This document shows, one piece after another, positions 26,247 through 34,518 of a DNA stretch of 64,000 nt (positions within the stretch are counted from its first letter, which is position 1; the number at the start of each line of letters is the position of its first letter). Below the pieces are notes generated by a model that saw only the letters and a list, made by a program, of their open reading frames with translations, was not told the origin of the DNA and did no database searches. The position numbers and the translations under genes are program-made. Source of the stretch: Nocardioides guangzhouensis (GTDB lineage: Bacteria > Actinomycetota > Actinomycetes > Propionibacteriales > Nocardioidaceae); contig NZ_SDKM01000015.1 in the NCBI RefSeq assembly GCF_004519545.1, positions 22,475 to 86,474 of the forward strand. The letters run 5' to 3'.

Positions 26247-28058
26247 TTAGCGGGCCGGCTGGTGGACCGGCGCCAGACTACGGCGGTCGTCGAAGGGGAC
26301 CAGGCTGAGCCGGGACTGGTTCACAGCGTCGTGCAGGGCCAGGTGGCGGCTGGCGCCGCCGACCGGGCAGGTCCACTCTCCCTCGATGTCGACCAGCCGG
26401 ACACCCTCGGACTCCAGCCAGCGGAGCACCTTCTCGGTCTCCTCCGCCGTGGCCGCCGGCACCGGGCCGGGGGAGGGCACCACGGACTCGGCGGAGGCAC
26501 GCAGGGTCTCGACATAGGTATGCGCGTTGGTGCCCGCGGGGATCACCCCGGCGGCGGCCAGCCGGCCGAAGCGGACCACGTGCACCGCCCACCTGCCGTC
26601 GTCCTCGCGGCGGGCGGCGACCACCTCGGGGCAGCGGGTCAGCGCGGTGAGGCGCTGGGTCCGCGCCGCGGCCCTGATGAACGCCGAGAGCCGGTCGCGG
26701 TGCACGCCGGCCTCCTCGAACCGCTCGTCACCGGCCAGCCCGCCCATCCGCCGGTTGATCGTGTCGACCACCTCGTCGGGGTTGCGCAGGATGGCGTCGC
26801 GCAGCTGCCGCACCACCGCGGCGTACGTCGTGGGGTCGGCGCTGCCGTCGCAGGGGGAGAGGCACCGCCCCATCTCGGCGAGCACGCAGGGCGACCGGCT
26901 GGGCTCGCGGGCCAGCCGGTCGGAGCACTGGCGCACCGGGAAGGTGTCGTGCAGCGCGTGCAGGCAGCGCTCGGCGGACTTCTTGGACGAGAACGGGCCG
27001 AGGTAGTCGGCGTCGTCGTCGAGAACCCTTCGCACCAGCGAGAGCCGCGGCCACGGCTCACGGGTGAGCTTGATGAAGTGGACCCGCTCCGGGAACCGGG
27101 AGCGGCGGTTGTACTTCGGCTTGTGCTCGGCGATCAGCCGCAGCTCGCGCACCTGCGCCTCGAGCGGGGTCGCGCACTCGATGCCGAGCACGGACTCCGC
27201 CAGCCGCACCATCTCGCCCATCCGGGAGCGGGTCTCGGAGGCGGTGAAGTAGCTGCGGACGCGGGTGCGCAGGTCGCGCGAGGTGCCGACGTAGAGCACC
27301 CGGGACCGGTCGTCGCGGAAGAGGTAGACACCGGGGGCGTGGGGGAGCCGCTCGGCGAGGTGGCGCTTGCGCCGCTGGGCGGAGCTGACCCGGGCCGAGA
27401 AGGTGCCGAGCTCCTCCAGCGTCTGCACGCCGAGGCCGCCGAGCCGCTCCATCAGCCCGTGCAGCACGTCGACGGTGGCGCGGGCATCGGACAGCGCGCG
27501 GTGGTTGGGGGTGGTGCCGGAGTTGAACAGCCGGGCCAGTGACGACAGCTTGCAGTTGGGCGCGTCGTCCCGGGTCACCACCCGTCGGGCCAGCTTGGCG
27601 GTGTCGACCACCTCGAACGCCGGCCACGGCCGCCCCTGCTTCGCCGCGAAGTGCTGGAGGAAGCCGACGTCGAACGGCGCGTTGTGGGCGACCAGCACGC
27701 AGCCCTGCGCGAACTCGAGGAACGCCGGGAGCGCGGAGTCGATCGACGGCGCGTCGGCGACCATCGTGTTGGTGATGCCGGTGAGCACCGCGATGAAGGC
27801 CGGGATCTCGGCGTGCGGGTTGACCAGGGTCTGGAACTCGCCGAGGACCTCGCCGCCGCGCACCTTCACCGCACCGATCTCGGTGATCATCGACCCGCCC
27901 TCGGCGGAGCCGCCGGTGGTCTCGAGGTCGACGACGCAGAAGGTGATGTCGCGCAGCGGGCGCCCCAGCTCGTCGAAACTGCGTTGCGCCTCCCATCGGG
28001 AGGGCGCACCCTGAACCGCACTGCTCACGTCGACGACGCTAGATGTGGGCACCGACAT
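26247..28058 (-). CDS. DEDDh exonuclease fused to UvrC-like GIY-YIG nuclease
   Basis: 603 residues. Residues about 38-205 are a DnaQ-type 3'-5' exonuclease with VDLETTG (D44, E46), HNAPFDVGFL and HRALSDARATVD supplying the DEDDh residues. Residues about 245-330 are a GIY-YIG endonuclease domain (GVYLFRDDRSRVLYVGTSRDL) as in UvrC N-terminus and Cho. The rest aligns with the region after GIY-YIG in UvrC/Cho-like proteins, including a Cys-rich patch (RQCSDRL..SPCVLAEMGRCLSPCDG). Proteins of this kind are known in actinobacteria and probably act in DNA repair. A GTG at 28028 is an alternative start. Confidence 0.9.
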   Translation of the reverse strand: MSVPTSSVVDVSSAVQGAPSRWEAQRSFDELGRPLRDITFCVVDLETTGGSAEGGSMITEIGAVKVRGGEVLGEFQTLVNPHAEIPAFIAVLTGITNTMVADAPSIDSALPAFLEFAQGCVLVAHNAPFDVGFLQHFAAKQGRPWPAFEVVDTAKLARRVVTRDDAPNCKLSSLARLFNSGTTPNHRALSDARATVDVLHGLMERLGGLGVQTLEELGTFSARVSSAQRRKRHLAERLPHAPGVYLFRDDRSRVLYVGTSRDLRTRVRSYFTASETRSRMGEMVRLAESVLGIECATPLEAQVRELRLIAEHKPKYNRRSRFPERVHFIKLTREPWPRLSLVRRVLDDDADYLGPFSSKKSAERCLHALHDTFPVRQCSDRLAREPSRSPCVLAEMGRCLSPCDGSADPTTYAAVVRQLRDAILRNPDEVVDTINRRMGGLAGDERFEEAGVHRDRLSAFIRAAARTQRLTALTRCPEVVAARREDDGRWAVHVVRFGRLAAAGVIPAGTNAHTYVETLRASAESVVPSPGPVPAATAEETEKVLRWLESEGVRLVDIEGEWTCPVGGASRHLALHDAVNQSRLSLVPFDDRRSLAPVHQPAR

Positions 28059-28123
28059 TTTCCGGGTACGCCGCGCGCATACGCTGGTCTCGACCCCGCC
28101 CGAGCGAGCAAGGAGCCCGACCC

Positions 28124-28423
28124 GTGACCGTCCCGATCCCCGACGCGACCACCCGCTGGCGCTGCGCCGGATGCGGCAATCTGACCCGGTTCGACGTGGC
28201 CCGCACGCGCCGGACCCAGGAGTACTGGCACTTCGACCTCGCCGGCGAGCACGCCGTCGAGGAGACCGAGGTGAAGGCCGAGTCGGTCGAGTCCGTCACG
28301 TGCCGCTGGTGCGGCCGCTCCGACGCGATCGAGCTGGTCGACCGCAACGAGGCGGCGGTCGACCCCACTGCCGACCCCACTGGCGACCCCGCTGGCGACC
28401 CCGCTGCCCACGGGGCGGGCTGA
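28124..28423 (+). CDS. Small zinc-ribbon protein
   Basis: 99 residues from a GTG with an AAGGAG site 8 bases upstream. CAGCG near the N-terminus and CRWCG about 45 residues later form a four-cysteine zinc ribbon. The tail is a low-complexity Asp-Pro repeat (DPTADPTGDPAGDPA) encoded by near-identical GACCCC units, so it may vary in length between strains. It lies 14 bases ahead of the NYN-domain gene and is probably in one operon with it. No specific function recognised. Confidence 0.75.
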   Translation: MTVPIPDATTRWRCAGCGNLTRFDVARTRRTQEYWHFDLAGEHAVEETEVKAESVESVTCRWCGRSDAIELVDRNEAAVDPTADPTGDPAGDPAAHGAG

Positions 28424-28437
28424 GCCCGGAGGCGACG

Positions 28438-29739
28438 GTGTCCGGGGCGCGCGACGAGGAGGTGGCCGGCCGGGAGCTCCCCGGGCCGGTCCGCACGCGC
28501 GCGCTCTCCCTCGCCGCCGACGCGCTGCCGCTGCTGGGTGAGCTCCCTGCGCCACTGCGCAAGGTCGCCGGCTTCGCGCCCCAGCGGCGGGCGCGTCTGG
28601 GCGGCTCGCAGATCGCGGCCGCGCTCGAGACCGACGACGACTTCCGCCGACGGGTCGCCGACCAGGTGGCCGCCGCCGAGCCCGCGCTCGCCACGGCGCT
28701 CGCCGAGGGCGTGGTGCCGGCCGCGGCCGACCCGGTCGAGGTGGCCGCGCTGGCCTGGCTGGCGCGGCCCGAGGGCTGGGAGACCGCCTTCGACGACGCC
28801 GTACGCCGGGTGTCCGAGGCGGCCGCCCCCCGCGACGCCGCGGAGCTCGAGCGAGCCCGGGCCCGGGTCGAGGTGGCCGAGCGCGCGCTGCGCGACGCCC
28901 GGCAGGACCACAAGACGCAGCTCGAGGAGCTGAAGTCCGAGAACACCACGCTGCGCCGCAAGCTGGGGGAGGAGCGGGCCGCCCGCCGCACCGCCGGCGA
29001 CTCGCTGAGCGACGAGCTCGTCGCTGAGCAGGAGGCCCGCCAGAAGGCCGAGACCGCCCTGGCCGCAGCCGAGGCCGACGTACGCCGGCTCCGGGGGCAG
29101 GTCGAGGAGCTGCGGGCGGCAGCGGCGTCCGTGCGCCGGGAGCAGCGCTCCGACCGCGACGACGCGACGCTGCGCACCCGGATGCTGCTGGACACCCTGA
29201 TCGAGGCCGGCCAGGGGCTGCGTCGCGAGCTCGGCCTGCCCGCGACGCCAGGCACGCCCGCCGACCGGATCGAGGCGGCGATCAGCGAGGCCGCCGGCTC
29301 GCCCGGAGCCGCGAAGCCCGGGCCGGCCGACGCCGTGCTGCTGGAGCGCTACCTCGGGATGCCACGGGCCCGGCTGATCGTCGACGGCTACAACGTCAGC
29401 AAGACCGCCTGGCCCGACGCGACCCTGGAGACGCAGCGCACCCGGCTGCTGACCGCGCTCGCGCAGCTGGTGTCGCGCACCGGGGCCGAGACCACGGTGG
29501 TCTTCGACGCCGCCTCGTCACTGACCCGTCCGCCGGTCGCGCCGCCCCGCGGCGTGAAGGTGCTGTTCAGCCCGCAGGGCGTGATCGCCGACGACGTGAT
29601 CCGGGAGCTGGTCGCGGTCGAGCCGGCCGGCCGGGTGGTGGTCGTGGTGACCTCCGACGCCGAGGTGGTGCGCGACGTCGGCAAGGCGGGGGCCAGGCCG
29701 ATCTCCTCGTCGGCCTTGCTGACGGTGCTCGGGACCTGA
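28438..29739 (+). CDS. NYN-domain (YacP-like) RNA-binding/nuclease-like protein
   Basis: 433 residues from the GTG at 28438, preceded by CCGGAGG. The first 130 residues are helical, about 130-250 form a long charged coiled coil (ELERARARVEVAERALRDAR and following), and the last 140 residues are a NYN/PIN-like domain with LIVDGYNVSKTAWP, VVFDAASS and VVVVTSDAEVVRDV. The conserved acidic residues of the NYN fold are present, so metal-dependent RNase activity is plausible. This three-part protein is conserved in actinobacteria; its substrate is not known. Confidence 0.85.
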   Translation: MSGARDEEVAGRELPGPVRTRALSLAADALPLLGELPAPLRKVAGFAPQRRARLGGSQIAAALETDDDFRRRVADQVAAAEPALATALAEGVVPAAADPVEVAALAWLARPEGWETAFDDAVRRVSEAAAPRDAAELERARARVEVAERALRDARQDHKTQLEELKSENTTLRRKLGEERAARRTAGDSLSDELVAEQEARQKAETALAAAEADVRRLRGQVEELRAAAASVRREQRSDRDDATLRTRMLLDTLIEAGQGLRRELGLPATPGTPADRIEAAISEAAGSPGAAKPGPADAVLLERYLGMPRARLIVDGYNVSKTAWPDATLETQRTRLLTALAQLVSRTGAETTVVFDAASSLTRPPVAPPRGVKVLFSPQGVIADDVIRELVAVEPAGRVVVVVTSDAEVVRDVGKAGARPISSSALLTVLGT

Positions 29740-29867
29740 CCGGCGCGTCCGCCGAACCTGCCGACACGCCGTACGCCGCGCCACCCGGGCCGGCCTGTCG
29801 GTGGTCCCTGCCATGGTGCGCGACGTGCCGGTGATTCCCCCTCCGGCCCGACGAGACGAGGTGCTGG

Positions 29868-30074
29868 ATGAGTGTGCGGATCGACTGCGACACCTGCGTG
29901 GTGCGCGGGCTGGCGTGCCACGACTGCGTGGTGACCGTGCTGCTCGGGCCGCCGCCCGAGATGGCGTTCGACGAGGAGGAGTGCCGGGCGCTCGACGTGC
30001 TCGCCGACTCCGGCCTGGTGCCACCGCTGCGGATGGTCACCCCGGTGACCGGCCCGGACATCGAGTCGGCCTGA
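29868..30074 (+). CDS. Small CxxC...CxxC protein, function unknown
   Basis: 68 residues, ATG start after GACGAGG. Two cysteine pairs at the N-terminus, CDTC and CHDC (positions 7-10 and 17-20), could bind zinc or a metal cluster; the C-terminal 40 residues are acidic then Pro/Val-rich. I recognise it only as a small conserved-looking actinobacterial protein. It lies between the NYN gene and the riboswitch-controlled hydrolase on the same strand. Confidence 0.65.
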   Translation: MSVRIDCDTCVVRGLACHDCVVTVLLGPPPEMAFDEEECRALDVLADSGLVPPLRMVTPVTGPDIESA

Positions 30075-30111
30075 GCCGACTGGACCACCCGGGACCGGGC
30101 GTGTGGCACGT

Positions 30112-30126
30112 GTGACGGAAGTGACG
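30112..30126 (+). promoter_or_regulatory. Direct repeat GTGACG-N3-GTGACG, possible MtrA-type site
   Basis: A 6-base direct repeat with a 3-base spacer lies upstream of the riboswitch. MtrA in actinobacteria is reported to bind short direct repeats of the GTCAC/GTGAC kind before cell-wall hydrolase genes. The match is by eye only. Confidence 0.35.
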
Positions 30127-30254
30127 AAACTCGCCGATCTGGGCTGCACTCGTGGCAGGAAACACCTCGAGACATGGGGATGGTGGCTTGGAGAGGTGGA
30201 CAAGTGGGCACTACAGTCCTCGTTTCAGGTGCCCGTACCAGTTGATCAGACCGG

Positions 30255-30427
30255 ATCGACTCGGGCACCGCGCCGAGTTCGGAACCGTGGACGGGGAAGT
30301 CCGTCGGAACTGGAGCCGGGGAACCACCAAACCCCTGGGGTGAATCACACGCAAGGCGGTCTCGGGACCGAGGAGCGTGCGTAGGGCTGCTGCGCCCGAA
30401 CCCGTCAGCTAACCCGGTAGGCGTCCA
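30255..30427 (+). ncRNA. Cyclic di-AMP riboswitch (ydaO/yuaA leader)
   Basis: The leader contains the hallmark blocks of the ydaO/yuaA class: GCCGGGGAACC at about 30314-30324, GGGGTGAATC at 30338-30347, the GTAGGGCTGC segment at about 30380, and the 3' block CGAACCCGTCAGCTAACCCG (30398-30417) followed by GTAGGCG. It ends about 24 bases before the GTG of an NlpC/P60 hydrolase. Family knowledge: this RNA binds c-di-AMP and usually turns off cell-wall hydrolase and ion-transport genes. It accounts for most of the 376-base gap between coding regions. Confidence 0.93.
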
Positions 30428-30450
30428 GAAACAGAGGGAGACCTCCGCTC

Positions 30451-31437
30451 GTGCTCCACGGCCGGAAGCGACTCGTGACCGGGCTGCTCGGAATCGCTGC
30501 CATCGTCAGCGTCAGCCTCGTCCCCACCACCCCCACCTACGCGGACCCCGACATCGACGAGGTCAAGGCACGCGTCGACACGCTCTACCACCAGGCCGAG
30601 CAGGCCCAGGAGCGCTACAACGACGCCAAGCTGGCGCTCGACGACCTCGAGGCCGACCTGGCGACCCTCAAGAAGGACGAGAAGGCGCAGCAGGCCCGCG
30701 TCGAGAAGATGTCGGGCGCCGTGACCGAGGGGATGGCCGCGCAGTACGAGGGCCAGAGCATCTCGACCACCGGCCAGCTCGTCCTCGCCGACGACCCGGA
30801 CCAGTTCCTCTCCGAGCTGACCACGCTGGACAGCTTCAACGACGCGCAGGCCGAGGCCGTCGCTGACTTCTCCCGCGAGGCCGACAAGCTCGACGCCCGT
30901 CGCGCGGCCACCAAGGCCAGCGCCACCGAGCTCGCCGCGACCGAGAAGACCCTCCTCAAGGAGAAGAAGAAGGTCGACGCGAAGCTCGCCGAGGCCAAGG
31001 ACGTGCTCGGCAAGCTCGAGGAGAAGGAGCGGGAGCGCCTCGACAGCGCGAGCCGCAGCGACACGCGCCTGCCCAACGTCCCGGTCTCCGGGCGGGCCTC
31101 CGCCGCGGTCAACTACGCGCTCGCCCAGGTCGGCGACGCCTACGTCTACGGCGCCGCCGGTCCGGACGCCTTCGACTGCTCCGGCCTGACCATGATGGCC
31201 TGGGCCCAGGCCGGCGTCAGCCTGCCGCACTCCTCGAGCGCGCAGCAGGGCTCCGGCACCCCGGTCTCCTCGGGGAACCTGCAGCCCGGCGACCTGGTGT
31301 TCTACTACCAGCCCGTCAGCCACGTCGGCATCTACATCGGCGGCGGCCGCATCGTCCACGCCGCGAACCCGAGCACCGGCGTGACCGTGGCCGGCGTGTT
31401 CTCCATGCCGTACTCCGGCGCGGTCCGGCCCGGCTGA
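30451..31437 (+). CDS. NlpC/P60 peptidoglycan endopeptidase with coiled-coil
   Basis: 328 residues, GTG start. The N-terminus is a signal peptide (ends near PTYADP). Residues about 35-200 form a long coiled coil, as in RipA/PcsB-like hydrolases, where it is autoinhibitory or binds FtsEX-type partners. The C-terminal C40 peptidase domain has catalytic C243 (FDCSG), H291 (SHVGIYIG) and a third polar residue near H303. It should cleave peptide stems of peptidoglycan outside the cell. Expression is under the c-di-AMP riboswitch immediately upstream. Confidence 0.93.
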   Translation: MLHGRKRLVTGLLGIAAIVSVSLVPTTPTYADPDIDEVKARVDTLYHQAEQAQERYNDAKLALDDLEADLATLKKDEKAQQARVEKMSGAVTEGMAAQYEGQSISTTGQLVLADDPDQFLSELTTLDSFNDAQAEAVADFSREADKLDARRAATKASATELAATEKTLLKEKKKVDAKLAEAKDVLGKLEEKERERLDSASRSDTRLPNVPVSGRASAAVNYALAQVGDAYVYGAAGPDAFDCSGLTMMAWAQAGVSLPHSSSAQQGSGTPVSSGNLQPGDLVFYYQPVSHVGIYIGGGRIVHAANPSTGVTVAGVFSMPYSGAVRPG

Positions 31438-31493
31438 CCGAGGGCACCCTGAACGAACGCACGTCGCGCAGGGCCGGTCACCCACGATGGTGG

Positions 31494-32693
31494 GTGGCCG
31501 GCCTTTCGCTCGTCCTCGTCGCCGCGCTGGCCGCGGTCTGGCTGGTCCAGCGCGGGGGCGAGGGGGACACCCCGACCGTCGCGCTCAGCCGGCCCCGGCC
31601 CGACCTCGCGACGGAAACGCTGGATCGGCTGACCGACGCCGTGGCGGAGGGGAGGACCGATCCGTCCGGGCTGGTCGACGTGGACGACCCGGCCACCGAG
31701 GACTGGATGACCGGCGTGCTCGGCAACGTCGGGCCGCTGCGGGTCGCCGACTTCTCCGCGCGGTACGTCGACGACGACCCCAGCCTCACCGCCACGCTCC
31801 CGCGGGGCCAGTGGGCGGCCGCCGTCGACATGTCCTGGCGGTACGCCGGCTTCGACCGGCACCCGGCCCACGGCGAGGTGACGATGGTCTTCACCGTCCG
31901 CGACGGCCAGGCGGTGCTCGTGTCCGCCGGCGGCGGCGAGCGCCGTACCCCGCTGTGGCTCACCGGGCCGCTCGAGGTGCGCCGAGACGCCGACTCGCTG
32001 GTGGCGGCCGCGACCCCGGGCGGGGTGGCGGCGTACGCCCGATACGCGCGGAACGCGGTCCGGGTCGTGCACCGGGTGCTCCCGCGCTGGCCCGGCCGGC
32101 TGGTCGTCGAGGTGCCCAGGGACGCCGGCGCGCTCGACGAGCTGCTCGCCGCCCACCCGGGGGAGTACGCCAACATCGCAGCCGTGACCACCACCGTGGA
32201 CGGGTCGACCTCGGACACCTCGCCGGTCCACGTGTTCGTCAACCCGGTGGTCTTCGCCGGGCTCCGGCCACGGGGCGCCCAGGTGGTGATGAGCCACGAG
32301 GCCACCCACGTCGCCACCGAGGCAGCCACGTCACGGACCCCGCTGTGGCTGCTCGAGGGGTTCGCGGACTACGTTGCGCTACGTGACGTGCCGATCCCGC
32401 TCTCGGTCAGTGCCGGGCAGATCACCCGTCAGGTACGCCGCGACGGCGCACCGAAGCAGCTGCCCGGCAGCGCCGAGTTCGACACGAGGACCACACACCT
32501 GGGCGCGGCGTACGAGTCGGCCTGGCTGGCCTGCCGCCTGCTGGCCGAGGTCGGGGGAGAGGGAAGCCTGGTGAGCCTCTACCGGCGCGTCTCCGGCGGG
32601 CAGCCCCTCGAGGCGCCGCTGCGGGCGATCTACGGCTTCGGGACCGCCGAGCTGACCCGGCGCTGGCGCGCGGACCTCGAGGCGCTCGGGTGA
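31494..32693 (+). CDS. Membrane-anchored gluzincin-like metalloprotease
   Basis: 399 residues from the GTG at 31494. The frame is open to a CTG at 31449, which would add RWW and neighbouring residues before the helix. One N-terminal membrane helix (about 2-18) is followed by an extracellular domain. H268-E-A-T-H272 is a zinc-binding HExxH motif, and E288 in WLLEGFADY is placed as the third ligand of a gluzincin. No close family name comes to mind. It lies 56 bases after the NlpC hydrolase and overlaps the next M48 protease gene by 4 bases (GTGA), so the three may be expressed together. Confidence 0.75.
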   Translation: MAGLSLVLVAALAAVWLVQRGGEGDTPTVALSRPRPDLATETLDRLTDAVAEGRTDPSGLVDVDDPATEDWMTGVLGNVGPLRVADFSARYVDDDPSLTATLPRGQWAAAVDMSWRYAGFDRHPAHGEVTMVFTVRDGQAVLVSAGGGERRTPLWLTGPLEVRRDADSLVAAATPGGVAAYARYARNAVRVVHRVLPRWPGRLVVEVPRDAGALDELLAAHPGEYANIAAVTTTVDGSTSDTSPVHVFVNPVVFAGLRPRGAQVVMSHEATHVATEAATSRTPLWLLEGFADYVALRDVPIPLSVSAGQITRQVRRDGAPKQLPGSAEFDTRTTHLGAAYESAWLACRLLAEVGGEGSLVSLYRRVSGGQPLEAPLRAIYGFGTAELTRRWRADLEALG

Positions 32694-33955
32694 GGCTCCC
32701 CGGCCCACCGCAGGCCCGGCTGGCCTGGGTGGTGACGCTGGTCGGCGCCGTCGGCTTCGGCGTGGTCGCGGCGCTGCTGGTGCCGTGGCAGCCCGTCCCG
32801 GGGGGCATGCCCGACCCGGTCCCGGCCCGCGAGGTGTTCACCGCCGCCCAGATCGCCCGGGCGGAGGACTTCGCGCGCCTGGCCCGGGCGCTGAGCTGGA
32901 CCGCGCTGGTGATCTCCCTGCTGGTCGCGGCGCTGCTGGGCTTCACGCCCCGTGGCGCCCGGCTCCTGGACCTCGCTCCGGGCGCCGTACGCCGTCGCTG
33001 GCCGCTGGCGGTCGTCTTCCTGGTCGCCGTCGTGCTGCTCATCGGGCGCCTGGCCACGCTGGTCCCGGGGGTGCTGCTGCAGCGGCAGCGGCTGGCCAAC
33101 GACCTCAGCAACCAGGCGTGGGGCGACTGGGCCCTCGACCAGCTCCGGGGGTACGGCGTCGCGGTGGTCGCCACCTCGATCGCACTGCTGGTCCTGGTCG
33201 GCTGCGCCCGGCGCTGGCCCCGATGGTGGCCGGTCATCGCGGCCGGGTTGTCGGCCCTGCTGGTGCTGGCCGGGTCGTTCCTCTACCCGCTGCTGGTCGA
33301 GCCGGTGTTCAACAACTTCCACCGGATGCCCGACGGGCAGCTGCGCACCGAGATCCTCCGCCTCGCCGACCAGGAGGGGGTGACGGTCGACGACGTGCTG
33401 GTGGCCGACGCCTCCCGCCGTACCACCACGCTGAACGCGTACGTCTCGGGGTTCGGCAGCACCCGCCGCGTGGTCGTCTACGACACGCTCCTGGACTCCC
33501 AGCCCGAGGGGGAGGTGCTCTCGGTGGTGGCGCACGAGCTGGCCCACGCCCGGCACGACGACGTCGTGGTGGGCACGGTGCTCGGTGCCTTCGGGGCGGT
33601 GGTCGGCGTCGGCGTGCTCGGCGTGCTCCTGGCCTCACCGGGGCTCCGGCGACGGGCCGGGGTGACCGGCCTGGGCGACCCGCGGTCGGTGGCGCTGGTG
33701 CTCGCCCTGCTGGCGGTGGGAACGCTGCTCTCGAGCCCCGTGCAGAACGGGATCAGCCGGCGGATCGAGACCCGCGCCGACGTGGATGCCCTGGAGACGA
33801 CTCAGGACCCGGAGAGCTTCATCGCTCTGCAACGGGCCCTGGCTCTGCGTTCGCTGGCGGATCCGAGTCCACCCGCGTGGTCGCAGTTCTGGTTCGGCAG
33901 CCATCCGACTGCGCTGGAACGGATCGCCGTGGCGCGGTCCCTTCCGATCAGGTAA
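32690..33955 (+). CDS. M48-family (Ste24/HtpX-like) integral membrane metallopeptidase
   Basis: 421 residues, GTG start overlapping the previous stop. Five or more membrane helices surround a cytosol-facing zinc site H282-E-L-A-H286 (HELAHARHDD). The third ligand is expected in the RIETRADVDAL segment, and the Asn in TTLNAYVSG fits the Ste24 pattern. The long N-terminal multi-helix region resembles CAAX protease Ste24 rather than short HtpX. Such enzymes act in membrane protein quality control or peptide processing. Confidence 0.9.
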   Translation: MRLPGPPQARLAWVVTLVGAVGFGVVAALLVPWQPVPGGMPDPVPAREVFTAAQIARAEDFARLARALSWTALVISLLVAALLGFTPRGARLLDLAPGAVRRRWPLAVVFLVAVVLLIGRLATLVPGVLLQRQRLANDLSNQAWGDWALDQLRGYGVAVVATSIALLVLVGCARRWPRWWPVIAAGLSALLVLAGSFLYPLLVEPVFNNFHRMPDGQLRTEILRLADQEGVTVDDVLVADASRRTTTLNAYVSGFGSTRRVVVYDTLLDSQPEGEVLSVVAHELAHARHDDVVVGTVLGAFGAVVGVGVLGVLLASPGLRRRAGVTGLGDPRSVALVLALLAVGTLLSSPVQNGISRRIETRADVDALETTQDPESFIALQRALALRSLADPSPPAWSQFWFGSHPTALERIAVARSLPIR

Positions 33956-33961
33956 GGCGGC

Positions 33962-34132
33962 TCAGCACCCGCCGAACATCTGGTTGCAGCTGTCCTGGAA
34001 GCTGGCCGACAACGTGTTACCGAAGATGCCGACGGTGATGACGATCGCCAGAAAGATCATGGCAAGCATCAAGGCGTACTCGACGGCGGTCGCTCCGCTC
34101 TCCTCACGTCGCCCGTTGATGTTGTGGTCCAC
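33962..34132 (-). CDS. Flp-family pilin with C-terminal cysteine pair
   Basis: 56 residues, too short for most gene callers; GTG start with AAGGAAG upstream. The Flp processing signature GATAVEYALM follows a short charged leader (DHNINGRREES), so cleavage by a prepilin peptidase before A14 is expected, then a hydrophobic helix (20-38). The C-terminus reads DSCNQMFGGC: two cysteines, unusual for Flp pilins and absent from the second pilin, which may form a disulfide on the fibre surface. It is the last gene of the pilin pair and is separated from the other pilin by strong hairpins. Confidence 0.85.
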   Translation of the reverse strand: MDHNINGRREESGATAVEYALMLAMIFLAIVITVGIFGNTLSASFQDSCNQMFGGC

Positions 34133-34162
34133 GATGACTTCCTTTTCTGTGGCGGTAACGGT

Positions 34163-34193
34163 GCGGCCGGGACCAACGCATGGTCCCGGCCGC
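34163..34193 (-). terminator. Strong hairpin between the two flp genes
   Basis: A perfect 13-bp stem (GCGGCCGGGACCA with TGGTCCCGGCCGC) and a 5-base loop. No U-run follows on the minus strand, so it may be a weak terminator or an mRNA-stabilising structure. A second inverted repeat, GACAGGA...TCCTGTC, lies at about 34197-34227. Together they could set different amounts of the two pilins. Confidence 0.65.
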
Positions 34194-34242
34194 CTCGACA
34201 GGAACGGACTGGATTACCGCTCCTGTCCTGACTCGTAGGAGA

Positions 34243-34416
34243 TCACTGCAGCGCGGTCGTGACACCCTGGAAGAGCGTGTCGAGCTGGTCGCCCAGCAGG
34301 CCGACGGTCACGATGATCGCGACGGCGATCAGGGCCACCATGAGGCCGTACTCGACCGCGGTCGCGCCCTTCTCGTCGCGCTTGCCCTCGAGCATGATCT
34401 TCAGGAACTCAATCAT
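34243..34416 (-). CDS. flp: Flp-family major pilin
   Basis: 57 residues from the ATG at 34416, with a GGAGGT site 7 bases upstream; longer open frames upstream are not supported. The leader MIEFLKIMLEGKRDEKG is followed by ATAVEYGLMVALIAVAIIVTV, the canonical Flp cleavage region and hydrophobic helix, and a short tail ending TTALQ without cysteines. It has the best ribosome site of the pair, so it is probably the main subunit of the Tad fibre. The 5' leader carries an inverted repeat and a shared regulatory element. Confidence 0.93.
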   Translation of the reverse strand: MIEFLKIMLEGKRDEKGATAVEYGLMVALIAVAIIVTVGLLGDQLDTLFQGVTTALQ

Positions 34417-34455
34417 TTCAATACCTCCGTTTTGCCCCCGTGCCGGGGAAGTGTC

Positions 34456-34493
34456 TGTCGTGCACATCCAGGTGCGATGTGCACCTGACGACA
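34456..34493 (-). promoter_or_regulatory. Inverted repeat in the flp leader
   Basis: GTGCACAT (34460-34467) pairs with ATGTGCAC (34477-34484), and outer bases TGTCG/CGACA extend it with a small bulge. It lies 40-77 bases upstream of the flp ATG. It may be an operator or an mRNA hairpin. Confidence 0.5.
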
Positions 34494-34518
34494 AGTCTGC
34501 GGGATGGACAGTGACACT

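Noticed and set aside
28366..28412. Short GACCCC-rich repeats near the zinc-ribbon gene end, considered as CRISPR-like
   Set aside because: Units are about 12 bases, in frame and coding for Asp-Pro pairs. There are no spacers.
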